DNA of 64,000 nt, from contig JABACO010000001.1 in NCBI GenBank assembly GCA_013339895.1, positions 2,616,309-2,680,308 of the forward strand. The letters are read 5' to 3'. Below, piece by piece: positions 40,202 to 52,169 of this stretch; position 1 is the stretch's first letter; every line of letters begins with the position of its first letter. Source of the DNA: Ephydatia muelleri (taxonomy: Eukaryota > Porifera > Demospongiae > Spongillida > Spongillidae). The position numbers and the translations under genes are program-made. The notes below the pieces were generated by a model. That model saw only the letters and a program-made list of their open reading frames with translations, was not told where the DNA came from and ran no database searches.

Positions 40202-43200
40202 TCAATACTCAAAGGTCACGACCTTTGTTTTCAAATACTCGTGCAGTGCTTCTTCACCTGCAGGGGAGAAAATCAAAGGGGTGGGCATTAAAAAGAGATG
40301 CAATCAGCACAACATTTCTATATGGTACGATTTACACTCTACCTAAATCTTTTCCAAAGCCAGACTGTTTGAACCCTCCAAATGGAGCTGCCACATCAGT
40401 CTTGTTGTAAGTGTTCACAAACACTGTCCCTGCTTCCAACTTGTCGCTGACATATAGGGCCTGCAATGATGGGAGCGTGAGGGAGAGATGAGGTGAGTGA
40501 GGAAGAGGTTAAGGGTGAAAGTGGAATGTGAGTGTAAGTGAAATGGGGAGGATTGGCAAAAACGGGCTAAGGTAGAGTGGTGTGAAGGTGGTGGGCTCCA
40601 AATAGATAATCACTATATAACCCAAAGTGCTGCTGACCTTGCTGATGTCCTTGGTGAACACTCCAGATGCCAGTCCATACTCGGTGCTGTTGGCCCTCCT
40701 CAGAGCCCCATCTATGTCACTGCGTGTGCGAGAGAACGTGGTGTGCACTAATAAGGGAACAATCTGCGCTAAGTCAGCCCCCCCCCCCCCCCCCAAAAAA
40801 ATAAAAGATACATCCTGTCATGCAGGAGGGGGTGTGCACTAATAAGAGAACTGGCCCATCATGTGGTGTGCAAAAAAGGAAACAGGCCCGTATCACTAGG
40901 AGGGAAGTGTGTACTAATAAAGTATCTGGCCCATCACTCAAGAGTGGATGTGCATTAATAAGGAACAGGCCTATCACTCAAGAGAGGATGTGCATTAATA
41001 AGGAACAGGCCCATCACTCAAGAGTGGATGTGCATTAATAAGGAACAGGCCCATCACTCAAGACTAATAAGGTTGGACACAATACAAATGGAATGTAATT
41101 GATCAAAATAAGTGCCCCCATCACTGACGTACCTCTCACATTGGGTCTATGTTCCCTCTCATACCCTAGCCACGCCCCCTCTAGTTGCTCACCCGTTTTC
41201 GAAGATGGAGATGATCATGACAGGACCGAACGACTCCTCCCGGGCCAGCATCATGTGATCCTCCACATTAGTAAATATGGTGGGCTCCATAAAGAATCCT
41301 GTAAATTGCAATTAAAAAGATGAATCCATCTTTTAAGTCAGTCTACTTGTAGTGGAGTCCACACGTTGAACAATGCCAAACCTCTCTTACTGTAGTTGGC
41401 TCCAAACTTTACACACCAACTTTACAACTAACCTTAATTAATAAACCAATCCTCTCACCACCAAGCTTAGCAAATCTACCCTCTTCCCACTAACCCTCAA
41501 TAAGTTAACACTCTCGCCCTCTCTTGACACTAACCTTAATAAATTAACCTCTTGCCACTGATCTTTTACAAATTAACCCCTCTAGAGATAACCGTATAAT
41601 CAAGCCTTTTGTCACTAATTCTTTACAATTCAACCCCTCTAGAGCTAACCTTTACGGTCAACCCTCTTGCCACCATACACGAGTGTGGCACCTTCCTTCA
41701 CTCCCTCCTCACAGTAGGCCAACAGCTTCTCAAGGTGGGCCCTAGAAAAGTAACATGCCTTGTTGTCACAGCGATACTGTTATTTGCCCAAAATGAACCT
41801 GTGATTCTGAGGTCCGTGGGCTGTTGAACGGTCCAATGGATCTCCGATCTTCATCTTCTTCACCTCTTCAACCTGAGTATGCACACAACCATATTCAAAC
41901 ACACACACACACACACACACACATACATACGTACATATCTGTACACATGCATACACACATACATACAACATACTCATGTTCGCACACAAGTTCCCATACA
42001 CCACACAAGTAATGCATCTAACACTACACACACCGCACTCTAACTGTCCCACACCACACTCCCCCTTGACCACAGCCCGAAAGCAGACCCTTGCAAGTAT
42101 GGACACAGAGGAAAATAAACATTAGTGCACTTGTATGTGACTATTGTACAATTCTACAGAGTGACACACACAATTACAGGCACTCAGACATTTAGTCACT
42201 AACATATGTAAATGTACACGTCAATGTACACATACAGCATACACATACATATACACACACATACATGTACACACAGCCAAGGCACACCTACCATTCTGGT
42301 GACAAAGGCATCATGTATACATCTCTCCACAAACAGTCGCCCTGGGAGATGTGACAACAGGAACTAACCACACCCTCCACGCAACATCCAGGCCTTACCA
42401 GCTGCAATACAGTTTTCCCCTTTGTTGAAGAAAACAGCCTGAAGCCCCTGTGTGAAGAAACCATGGCAACATGTCACACGATTTGCAGTGAACCATGGCA
42501 ATGTGTCACATGATGTGCTGGCAACATTGCTGCTGACCTGTCTGACAGCCTTGTCCAGGTCACAGTCCCCAAAGATGATCAAAGGGGATTTCCCTCCTAG
42601 TTCCAGGGACACCTTTTTAGCATTGCTTACTGCACAACTGTTACAGGGGGAGACAAAGTTATCAGGATCGCATGCCTGTTTTAATTTTAGTTATTGCTGA
42701 ATAGAATGTTGACTACTTGATGCCTTTTGTACACAAATTTAACCATAAATTAAATATATTTTTCTCATAGAATACATGTATTTCATCCCACACACACACA
42801 TACAGCTACACATGCACACATGCGCAGCATACACACAGGCAAGCACACCCACACACCTCTTCATGATCTGCTTCCCCACTTCAGTGGATCCAGTGAACCC
42901 AATCTTCCTCACGTCCATATTGTCCACCAGGGCCTGGCCCACCAGCCTACCCTTCCCGGGGATAATGTTGACCACCCCAGGGGGAAATCCAGCCTTCACC
43001 GTGAGCTCTGCAAACTTGAGAGAAGTCAGAGGAGTGACCTAATGATGGGAGGGGGAGGAGGCAGTGAGGAAGGGACAATGGTTGCAGACCACACTCCTAT
43101 TCCCCAAACTTCCCTCCCTCTCCCTCTCCTCCCTCCCTCTCCCTCTCCCTCTCCTCTCTTCCCTCCATCCATTGGAGTTACCTCAGCTGGTTTCAGGACC

Positions 43201-44433
43201 ACAGTGTTACCAGCTGCCAAGCAGGCGGCCATTTTCCATGCCAACATCATTAGAGGGTAGTTCCATGGAACAACAATACCACATACACTGGGGAAGAGGA
43301 GGGGAGGAGGAGGAGGAGGGGAGGAGGAGGAGAGAGTAGGTTACATGTGTCTGTTTATGTGTTTGTGTGAGGGGGAGGGGCATCACACATACCCAATGGG
43401 CTCTTTCTTCGTTATGCAGAGATTCTGGTTAGGTCTGGCATTGTTGATGGGAATGGTTTGACCCTGTGTGGAAAAAACAATGGGGAGCGATAAAAGATGG
43501 AGAGAGGGTGGGGGAAAATGAGGTAGATAAGGGCAGGTGGGCTAAGAAAAGGTGAGGGAGGAGAGGGGAAGGTGACAGTGAGGGTTATTAAGAGGATGAG
43601 GAGATCAGGAATGAATGAGGAGGACCACTGGTCATTGAAGGGGTCTACAGTGTGGTCCAAACACTGACATGGATCTTGTCACACCAGCCAGCAAAGTAGC
43701 GGAAAGTGTCAATGGAGAACCCGATGTGTGTCTTGAGGGCCAGAGTGTAGACAGCACCAGAGTCCACACTCTCCAGAGTGGCCAGCTCCTCCTTGTGGTG
43801 TTCCATCAGGTCTGCCAGTCTGTGGAGGAGGGGAGGGGGAGAGGAGGGAGGGAAAGGGGAGGAGGGAGGGAAAGGGGAGGAGGGAGGGAAAGGGGAGGAG
43901 GGAGGGAAAGGGGAGGAGGGAGGGAAAGGGGAGGATGGAGGGAAATGAGGAGGTGGAGGAAGGAGGAGAGGAAGAAGGTGGGGGAAGGAGGAGGAGGAGG
44001 AAAAGAGGACGTGGGATGGATGGGAAGGTGAAACGAGGGAGGAGGTAAGGAGGGAGGAGAAGAGTGTTCAATGCACAGTAGGAGGTTCTTCTCGCCTGAA
44101 ATTCACTATTCATATCACGCATAAATATGGAGAGGGATCAAGGCTGGAAGTGGGTGTGGTGCATAGCTATGCACAAGACTCTTGTTGAACACGTAGCATG
44201 TAATGTGTGTGCACTGAAGCTCCTTCCTCACCTGTACATCAGTGCACCCCTGTCTCTAGCGTTCATCTTTCCCCACTCTCCCTTCTCAAAGGCATCCTGT
44301 TGGGCCAGGATGAAAAGCCTGCCGTCAAGCCACACCCACAAACAATCAACACCATGTGCATGGCCACATATGGTCATCTCTGCATTGATGAGCACATGCT
44401 CTATTGAATCCCTGTGTGGTCATGTATGTATGA

Positions 44434-44493
<60 letters not shown>

Positions 44494-45293
44494 ATGCGCT
44501 CTTATATGCAAATGTAGCCCAATTCCCCTCTTTAAAATGCCACCACATGTTCCCATGTACAATTATACAATACATGCACATACACACCACACACACATAC
44601 ACACACAAATATACACATTCACATGCACACACACACACACACACGCACACACACACATGCACACACACCTTGGCTGCTTTCACAGCCATGTCCACATCTT
44701 TAGCACAGGCTGCAGCTATCTTGCATATTGGCTACAAGAGAATAGAAAACAAAACACCCAAGCGCGTGTTGTCGTACACCTCCTTGCATGTTTTGCACAA
44801 CGATATTCTAGCATACATACATTAAGTTAAGTCCAACTTCACACATAGCCCCTCCCCAACCTGAAAGCCCCTCCCACCCACACTAAGCCCCTCCCCCATT
44901 TCCTCAGCGGTAGGGCCTTGTAAGTCTTCCCCTCCCACATAGCCCTCCCCAACCTGAAAACCCTACCACCCACACTAAGCCCCTCCCTCCCACACTAAGC
45001 CACTCCCACCAACACTAAGCCCCTTCCACACCTCCTCAGTGGTAGGGTTCACGGTCTCGTAAGTCTTCCCCTCCACTGAGTCCACAAAGCGTCCGTTGAT
45101 CAGCATCTGGTGCGGCACCTTGATCACGCGACTGTTGGCTGATATGGTCACCTGGGGGTTAAAGTAGAGGGCTACTCATCACCTGACCTATGCCTCTTCC
45201 TCCCCCTTTCCACTCACAGTGTCATACTCTATGCCATTCGAGCCAAATGCTCCACGATTTTTCAGTACAACGATACGAACGAAATCCTCAAAC
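40202..45293 (-). CDS. ALDH1L1: 10-formyltetrahydrofolate dehydrogenase, C-terminal half (partial)
   Basis: Seventeen exons read from splice sites (5' to 3'): 45218-45293, 45032-45151, 44669-44731, 44232-44296, 43669-43819, 43393-43463, 43182-43287, 42857-43038, 42538-42637, 42399-42438, 42292-42341, 41799-41872, 41650-41741, 41193-41298, 40638-40719, 40343-40460, 40202-40257, about 517 codons. It is a full aldehyde dehydrogenase domain: [27 protein letters not shown], the general-base Glu in [12 protein letters not shown], the catalytic Cys in FFNKGENC, and [11 protein letters not shown]. The ending [20 protein letters not shown]...VVTFEY and the upstream acyl-carrier-like linker ([13 protein letters not shown]) single out the ALDH1L type over plain ALDH1. 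The enzyme oxidises 10-formyl-THF to THF and CO2 with NADP+. The hydrolase/formyltransferase half should lie in the N gap. ALDH1L1 (cytosolic) against ALDH1L2 (mitochondrial) cannot be decided without the N-terminus. Confidence 0.9.
40830..41066. repeat. 40-bp intronic tandem repeat
   Basis: About six units around AATAAGGAACAGGCCCATCA and CTCAAGAGTGGATGTGCATT in an intron of the ALDH1L-type gene. The early units are more diverged. Confidence 0.85.
41385..41650. repeat. Degenerate 30-40-bp intronic repeat
   Basis: Repeated phrases such as CTAACCTTAATAAATTAACC, CTCTTGCCAC and CAACCCCTCTAGAG recur at irregular spacing in an intron of the ALDH1L-type gene. Confidence 0.6.
43832..43955. repeat. 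18-bp G-rich intronic minisatellite
   Basis: About six units of GGGAGGGAAAGGGGAGGA followed by decayed units to about 44060. Very G-rich on the plus strand, so C-rich in the minus-strand transcript. Confidence 0.9.
44437..44492. repeat. (CA)n microsatellite
   Basis: Pure CA repeat in an intron of the ALDH1L-type gene. Further CA-rich patches lie at 44580-44668. Confidence 0.95.
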
Positions 45294-45356
45294 CTGGAGG
45301 GGACTGAAAGGGTTAATCACATACACTCACACACATTCACCAATTACACTCACACA

Positions 45357-46356
45357 NNNNNNNNNNNNNNNNNNNNNNNNNNNNNNNNNNNNNNNNNNNN
45401 NNNNNNNNNNNNNNNNNNNNNNNNNNNNNNNNNNNNNNNNNNNNNNNNNNNNNNNNNNNNNNNNNNNNNNNNNNNNNNNNNNNNNNNNNNNNNNNNNNNN
45501 NNNNNNNNNNNNNNNNNNNNNNNNNNNNNNNNNNNNNNNNNNNNNNNNNNNNNNNNNNNNNNNNNNNNNNNNNNNNNNNNNNNNNNNNNNNNNNNNNNNN
45601 NNNNNNNNNNNNNNNNNNNNNNNNNNNNNNNNNNNNNNNNNNNNNNNNNNNNNNNNNNNNNNNNNNNNNNNNNNNNNNNNNNNNNNNNNNNNNNNNNNNN
45701 NNNNNNNNNNNNNNNNNNNNNNNNNNNNNNNNNNNNNNNNNNNNNNNNNNNNNNNNNNNNNNNNNNNNNNNNNNNNNNNNNNNNNNNNNNNNNNNNNNNN
45801 NNNNNNNNNNNNNNNNNNNNNNNNNNNNNNNNNNNNNNNNNNNNNNNNNNNNNNNNNNNNNNNNNNNNNNNNNNNNNNNNNNNNNNNNNNNNNNNNNNNN
45901 NNNNNNNNNNNNNNNNNNNNNNNNNNNNNNNNNNNNNNNNNNNNNNNNNNNNNNNNNNNNNNNNNNNNNNNNNNNNNNNNNNNNNNNNNNNNNNNNNNNN
46001 NNNNNNNNNNNNNNNNNNNNNNNNNNNNNNNNNNNNNNNNNNNNNNNNNNNNNNNNNNNNNNNNNNNNNNNNNNNNNNNNNNNNNNNNNNNNNNNNNNNN
46101 NNNNNNNNNNNNNNNNNNNNNNNNNNNNNNNNNNNNNNNNNNNNNNNNNNNNNNNNNNNNNNNNNNNNNNNNNNNNNNNNNNNNNNNNNNNNNNNNNNNN
46201 NNNNNNNNNNNNNNNNNNNNNNNNNNNNNNNNNNNNNNNNNNNNNNNNNNNNNNNNNNNNNNNNNNNNNNNNNNNNNNNNNNNNNNNNNNNNNNNNNNNN
46301 NNNNNNNNNNNNNNNNNNNNNNNNNNNNNNNNNNNNNNNNNNNNNNNNNNNNNNNN
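45357..46356. other. Assembly gap (exactly 1000 N)
   Basis: The run is exactly 1000 N, which suggests a placeholder of unknown true length. It is flanked on the left by CACACA. It cuts off the 5' part of the ALDH1L-type gene. Open frames made of unknown residues across it are meaningless. Confidence 0.99.
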
Positions 46357-47080
46357 CACAAACGTACACTGGCTGCCGAATTCAAAAGTATGGCATAAAT
46401 TGTCCGACCCTACAAGAGATGTTCTTATCAAAAGACTTGTAATTTTCTTACAAATCATACCATCTTCTTCTTTAGTATCCACATCTGCAGAAGTGCAATA
46501 TAATCAAATGGTGACTAATGCAGGTAGGGGGCGATGAAAGGCGTCATCACAAATTTTTATATTAACCCCCGCTATTCTCGTTATAAAGCGTAGTGATGGC
46601 TGAAAGGACACCTGTGGATAAAGCTAAGCTTTATGCTACATTGTATAATGCAGCCTATCCAAAGAAGTCAAAGCAGGTCTGTCAGCAGGAGTTCAATGTG
46701 AAATGGACTGAACTAAAGAAAGTTTTTGCGTGACGTCATTTATGGACGGCACTTGCAATAAATGAGATGTGTTCACACATTCATTGCAAGTCAATACAAC
46801 CAAATTGGTTCATGTAAGCTACAATGCTGGGAGGGGGGGGGGGGGGGGGGGGGATGGGGGGGGGTGGGGGGGGGGGGGAGGGGAAGGGTCGGTCAAGTGT
46901 GACATCATTTCATACAGGGGTGGAATGAAAAGTGACGGGGAGGGGGGGGGGGGAGGGGGGTCAAATTCATTTTTGCGTTAAGTCATTTATGGACGGCCCC
47001 ATAGATGGGAGAATGCAAGGTGTTTTAGTTAGTTTTCGAAGTGTCTCTCACGCATTGTCGCGACACACCAGACTTTACAG

Positions 47081-47119
<39 letters not shown>

Positions 47120-47294
47120 ATCCACACCCGCAGAACGCTAGCAGACTCTATATGTGGAAATGGGGTCAAGACTCAAGATGGATACCTAGCATGGAAACTG
47201 ACCAAACCATACATGCATGCATGCACACTTACATACTGAAGTGTCATGCAAAATCAATGTCCTATCAGCTAGCTGTTCTTTCTAGGGGGACTAT
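46357..47294. other. Low-complexity stretch with one short ORF
   Basis: Contains G-rich runs at 46831-46945 and a C tract at 47087-47119. A short frame at 46596-46733 (45 aa, MAERTPVDKAKLYATLYNAA... with PKKSKQVCQQEFN) has a coding look and might be a first exon or transposon remnant, but I recognise no domain. TTTATGGACGGC recurs at 46739 and 46986. Confidence 0.4.
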
Positions 47295-49019
47295 TCACTC
47301 GGCTGTGGCATACATGCATGGTGAAAGGCCATTTTCGTGATTCTGCTCCGGAAATGCTCCATCTTCCTTCAAAATCGAAACAAACCTGTTGATCTTCTCC
47401 TCGTTAATACTTTCCATGACGTACACGTGACAGTAGCGTCGAGGCACTCCATTCACGTAAATGGTCATGCCACTGAGTGAGAAGGTTCTCATGATCTCGT
47501 ATTTTGGCTCCTTGAACAGAACGGCGAGGCTTAGCGGTGAGCGGGTCACCCAGAGGTCGAGCCCTATATCCTGTTGCAATTTAGTAAGGCTTTGGAAGGT
47601 ATACTCCGCAAGTTCCATGCAACGCAGTACCGTCTTCACCTGTCTCTCGTACGGATGCGTACTGATAAAGTTCCACAGCAGGAGTGGGGTTATTCCATTA
47701 CGGGATCCCGCAAGTGTGGTATCCGGAGTCCCAATGTAGTCGGCCTTGTCTGATGGTGGCATAAGAAGTAGCTTGGTTCTGGTCATGAAGATACCGCAAG
47801 GCCACGGAGCGCCCATCCACTTATGGCCACTCGTCACAATGGAACTGACAAATGGCAGCCGAAAGTCAAAGGTGAAATCGGCGCCAAGTTCCGTCATCCC
47901 GTTCCTGCGAGCCATTTCCAAGAACGGCATATAAGAGGCACCCAGCGCCCCGTCCACGTGGATCCAATAGCCCTGTCGCTCCACTCTTTGTCTGCCGAAC
48001 GTGATAGCGCGATTCAGCATTCCGTGTCTGCCGAGTATTGCGACCAATCTGATCCCGACCGCTTCTACTTCGTCGTACGCCCCTTTAAACGTGGAGCCGT
48101 AGTTGAATACCACAATTACGGGGTATTTTCTGGAGGCAAAGAACTCTACCAGAGTGCACAATGCGTCCCCGTCAATGCTCCCGGGACCCGCTCCTCCACC
48201 TTTGGATGGAACCTCTCGGGGCCATTCACCGGGTTTCAATGCATATTTAGCCCCCAGTGGACACTGCCCCGGGAACTCTGCAACCCCCACTTGATAGAAC
48301 GTGGGGATGTTTATCATTGCCGCGGCTTTGGCGATGGAGTAGTGAGATTCTTCCGAGAAGAACGCGATGGGGTAGAGACTGTGCTCCACCAACTCGAGTT
48401 CAGAAGAACCTTGCATTGAATCATCAGCCAACATTGTACGTGATTCTCTCCCGGCGGCGGCATGTCCGCAATCTTGGTGATCCGTTTTCCCTTGAAGATA
48501 GTCCCGTGCGTTCCACAGAGCGTGTATATTTCCTTCGGAGGCGCCCATTGTGAGCGTATAACCCCAGTACGTCTCGGGGTCGGCCCAATCGTGCGGCCAC
48601 TTGGCGTTCCACAGCGACGCAAAATAGTCCAACACATTTCGCTCTATCCAGCGCGTGTTCGTTTGATTGTTATTCTCCGTAAACGGGTCTCCAGCGTTGT
48701 TCAAGTGAATATCCAGGTAATTTCTGAGAGGTGCGTAGTCCATTGCTTGATTTGTCTGGTACCCAATGTGTTCTACTTGGTAGCGACGAGTCCTAGCGAG
48801 AGTACATGAGTTCGCGTCATGCCTCTGCAATGAAGACAGGCCAGTGGAAGGAACCTGATACAGAGCTTCGTCCACGCCCGCAACCTTCGGGTACACGCTA
48901 AGGGGATCGATGGAAGGAGGCGACACCATGTAACTCCCGTCGTGAAGTTTCGCATAGCTGCTGACGGATTCTGACCATGGACGCTGATGTGGACCGTACG
49001 GAACGTTCCCTGCGGCCAT
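47295..49019 (-). CDS. Group II PLP decarboxylase (histidine/serine decarboxylase-like), intronless
   Basis: One open frame of 574 aa with no intron. It has the complete set of group II pyridoxal-phosphate decarboxylase motifs: TMGASEGNIHALW (157-169, phosphate binding), ESHYS (224-228, His over the cofactor ring), NYGSTFKGAYDEV (306-318), HVDGALGAS (354-362, Asp to the pyridine N) and SGHKWMG (397-403, Schiff-base Lys400). SGHKWMGAPWPCGIFMTR and SRNGITPLLLWN resemble bacterial histidine decarboxylase and plant serine decarboxylase more than animal aromatic amino-acid or glutamate decarboxylases. It would make an amine from an amino acid; the substrate is not decided by sequence. The roughly 90-residue N-terminal extension before the catalytic fold is unrecognised. 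Lack of introns beside a 17-exon neighbour suggests horizontal transfer or retroposition. Confidence 0.85.
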   Translation of the reverse strand: MAAGNVPYGPHQRPWSESVSSYAKLHDGSYMVSPPSIDPLSVYPKVAGVDEALYQVPSTGLSSLQRHDANSCTLARTRRYQVEHIGYQTNQAMDYAPLRNYLDIHLNNAGDPFTENNNQTNTRWIERNVLDYFASLWNAKWPHDWADPETYWGYTLTMGASEGNIHALWNARDYLQGKTDHQDCGHAAAGRESRTMLADDSMQGSSELELVEHSLYPIAFFSEESHYSIAKAAAMINIPTFYQVGVAEFPGQCPLGAKYALKPGEWPREVPSKGGGAGPGSIDGDALCTLVEFFASRKYPVIVVFNYGSTFKGAYDEVEAVGIRLVAILGRHGMLNRAITFGRQRVERQGYWIHVDGALGASYMPFLEMARRNGMTELGADFTFDFRLPFVSSIVTSGHKWMGAPWPCGIFMTRTKLLLMPPSDKADYIGTPDTTLAGSRNGITPLLLWNFISTHPYERQVKTVLRCMELAEYTFQSLTKLQQDIGLDLWVTRSPLSLAVLFKEPKYEIMRTFSLSGMTIYVNGVPRRYCHVYVMESINEEKINRFVSILKEDGAFPEQNHENGLSPCMYATAE

Positions 49020-50345
49020 ATATATATGCTTCGTTCGTTACACTTATATCGGTTTCCGTACAGTAAAGCCACGTACCTAAACTTGCACTTAAATACCTTT
49101 AATTTCTTTCCATTTTTATTCCATTTTTATAGTGGAACCCCTAAATGTGTCTGACACCTTCATAAACAGGACATATAACCATGGGCAGAAATTCCAATAC
49201 ATCGAGAGGACATCTATGCATTTTTAGTCGACAATATTTTCTGTTTGCATCAGTGGATAGAGACAAATCGGAAGATCACAAATTTTATGGCATTTGCATT
49301 GAAAGAAAAGGTGCTAAAAGTTGTCAAAGATAAAGTAATTAGTATACTTGCGGTCACGGTCATTACGTAATGCAGTCATGCTTTACGTCATGAACTGTCT
49401 TACTAATGTTATGCACGAGATCTCAGTTCCTCTTCTCACATAATCATTCGCGGATACGCGGAGGTGGCAACTGAACTTTATTGCCGCGCCTCACTTTCTC
49501 ACCGCTTCTACTCGTACCGGTACCCTGAACGGGACAATGAACTGTACTCGTATAAATAGTAAATAATCTGGCGTAGCATACCCTCCGCAAATAAGCGTGG
49601 TTGTGCTACCCCAGACCAGCGTGTATAAGTGTTTGTGATTTTTGCCAGCACCGTGACAACGTATCAAAAGGTTGATATTTCTGTTAACTTCATGCTGACA
49701 CTTAATATACAGCAACCACTACTGTACAAAGTAAATAAGATTCCGGCTGGCTGGCATCTTTAGATCTATTGCGGGCTTCCGGTCACACGACTCAGTCCTG
49801 GACAAACTTTTGGCTTCCTCAGCAGTTTGAGCTTCCACTGTACTTGCCATGGCCAGATGCACTGAGGACCTTACAGAATATGCACGTGATCGGTCTTTAG
49901 ATAGCACCCCGACACCATGTACTGTATAGGCCTACTTCGTACATCACTGTTCGTAATCATGTGTTGCGTGTGAATCAGTGAATTACACTTTTGTACTGGT
50001 TGAATTGTCCCTTACCACGGGTGCAGACCTTACAGAGCTTTTCAGGTATACAGCATGCAGATACAAAGGTGAGACGGTACGAGGAAGGAATTCTTGAATA
50101 TGTACACTATTAATACATGTTTTTGAACATCTTTGTGCACAGATGGAACGCTCAATTGGCAGAATTAACAGCGCGCCAACGAATGCGCATCACATGTGAA
50201 CTCCCCATATCTAGCACACTCAACATGACTATATAGCACAGAAAGCATACCCAAACTATTGATAATCAATCTTGACCATATTAATTCTTCTTTTTTAAAC
50301 AAAAAACTATTATTTTAATTTTTATTACTCTCATACATGCATATA
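49020..50345. other. No gene seen
   Basis: Upstream of the decarboxylase. A minus-strand frame at 49719-49907 (from MASTVEAQTAEEAKSLSRTE) might be a short exon but has no partner or domain that I can see. No repeat was recognised. Confidence 0.4.
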
Positions 50346-50349
50346 CAAA

Positions 50350-50560
50350 AACAGCACTATACCCTAAGGCGCAACCTAATAGCAGTTAGGAGGGCGGGAG
50401 CTCCCTGGCCAGGATGGCTCTGGCAATGGAACGAACCAGGGCTATATTCAACCGGTCGTAAATTTCTGCCACAACTGCATGCTGATTTAGAGGAGGACTG
50501 GTGAATGGCCAGGTAGGATGCCAGCCTGGAGAAGGTATCGTGGGCCTCCTTGCATACTAT
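50350..50560 (-). mobile_element. RLE-type retrotransposon 3' fragment, minus strand
   Basis: The minus-strand frame CKEAHDTFSRLASYLAIHQS then degraded YGRL and LVR blocks correspond to the last 60 codons of the family. It lies head to head with the plus-strand copy beginning at about 50650, with a (TTA)n tract between. Confidence 0.75.
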
Positions 50561-50649
50561 TTTTATTATTATTATTATTATTTTTATTTTTACTATAGAT
50601 GAATCTTCATCAGTGTTGAGAGCCCTACCAGGCTCAAGGTCCGTCACTA

Positions 50650-52165
50650 GGGTTCTTTGTTAACCTCAAGAAATGTGAATTATTTAGTGTTAGTGACCTC
50701 TCTTCATTTCCTCCATCTATACAGACATCAAACCAACCTAACATGGAAATCCTGGGAGCACCTATTGGTGATGCTGAATTTTGCAGACAATTCTTCGCTA
50801 GTAAACATCAAGCAGCACTAGCTCTATTGTCAACCATTAATGATCTTGGTTGCATAGACCCCCAAGTTGCACTTGCCCTGCTGCGTCTTTGTTCCAGCTT
50901 TTGCAAATTTGCTCACATTGCCAGGACAACGCCTCCCCACCTCATTTTGAGCTCAATGGAGAAGTTTGACATAGATGTTCACCGTTCCTTTGCAGAGCCC
51001 ACTGGCTGTGATGTTCCTGACTCAGCTTGGAGGCAGGCCCAGTTGAGTTTGAGAAGAGGGGGGTTTGGTCTGCGCTCATTGGCTCTTCATTCACCAGCTG
51101 CATATATAGCGTCCTTGTGTGGTTCTGGTAGTGTGATCCCCACACCATATTTGGAAAATGCCATTACTCACTACAATACCTGTGTTCCGCTCTCAGATTC
51201 CCTGTCAATTAGTGGCTTGGTTGGCCATACTCCCACCCAAAAGAAACTGTCTGATGCCATAGAAGAGATGCAGTTCAACTCTCTCCTTAATAGCTGTTCT
51301 CTTGCTGACAAGGCCAGACTGCTGTCAGTATCATCTCCCCACAATTCAGCTTGGATTTCAGTTGTCCCTTCCTCCAGCTTGGGACTGCACCTTGACCCGA
51401 ATGAATTTCAAACAGCAGTGAAATGGTGGTTGGGAGTCAATCCCTCATTCAGTTCAGATGGAAATCCAATGGTTTGTCCTCTATGTCCCAACTGTGCACT
51501 TGACCCTCTTGGCTACCACTGTGTCACATGCAAAAGTGGGGGTGATGTAACAACTAGGCACAACACTCTTCGTAATGCAGTTCACAGTACCTTTCAGCGA
51601 GCAGGTTTATCAGCACACCTAGAAGTTGGATGTGGTTGGGGAAAAGATAATGCCAGAACACGACCTGCTGACATCCTTGTCACCAGTTGAGATTGTGGCA
51701 CCTCTGCTGCCTTTGACATTACTGTTACATCCCCGCTTAATTCTCCTAATATGTTGGAAGCGGGCATGTACCAGGGTGTTTCAGCTAAGTCAGCAGAACA
51801 CAGAAAGCACACAGAAAACGATCCTAAGTGTGTCGAGTTGGGCTGGCGATGCATACCATTGGCAGTTGAGAGCTATGGAGCCTGGGGTCCAGAGGCGTCG
51901 AAGGCCTTCTCACAGGTGGCTACTCGTTTAGCCATCCGGGGTAACACTCCCAAGGCCAAAATAGTGGCAGAGCTATATGGCCGCCTTAGTATATTATTGG
52001 TTAGAGCTAACGCTCGATCAATCCTTTGCCGTTCCTATCCCCAAACTCCCCAACAAGAAAATGAACTGATTACTTAGTTGTTTTGTGTATTTGTTGGATT
52101 TGTCTTCATTCATGTATTTATGTATGTAATATTTGATGCAAAAAAAAAAAAAAAAAAAAAAAAAA
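50650..52165 (+). mobile_element. RLE-type retrotransposon, nearly intact C-terminal half with poly(A)
   Basis: A single frame from 50743 to 52077 (445 codons including the final stop) is broken only by a TGA at 51688 where relatives have Trp in RPADILVxNW. Blocks in order: ILGAPIGDAEFC, QVALALLRLCSSFC, AWRQAQLSLRRGGFGLR, KWWLGV, CPLCPN...YHCVTC (CCHC knuckle), GGDVTTRHNTLRN, RPADILV, AAFDITVTSPLN, KCVELGWRCIPLAVESYGAW and ELYGRLSILLVRANARSIL. The tail ends in 25 A (52141-52165), which supports RNA-mediated, LINE-like insertion. The RT domain is missing by 5' truncation; part of the palm/thumb (FFVNLKKCELFSV-like, about 50655) remains. Confidence 0.9.
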
Positions 52166-52169
52166 GATG

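Noticed and set aside
44127..44830. ORF of 232 codons rich in His/Thr
   Set aside because: Runs through CA microsatellites in introns of the minus-strand ALDH1L-type gene.
45190..46482. ORFs of 339 to 407 codons across the N run
   Set aside because: Composed almost wholly of unknown residues over an assembly gap.
47295..49019. Bacterial contamination as the source of the decarboxylase
   Set aside because: It is continuous on the right with animal-type repeats and the 7TM gene and has no bacterial neighbours. The gap at 46356 lies only to its left, so a scaffold misjoin cannot be wholly excluded.
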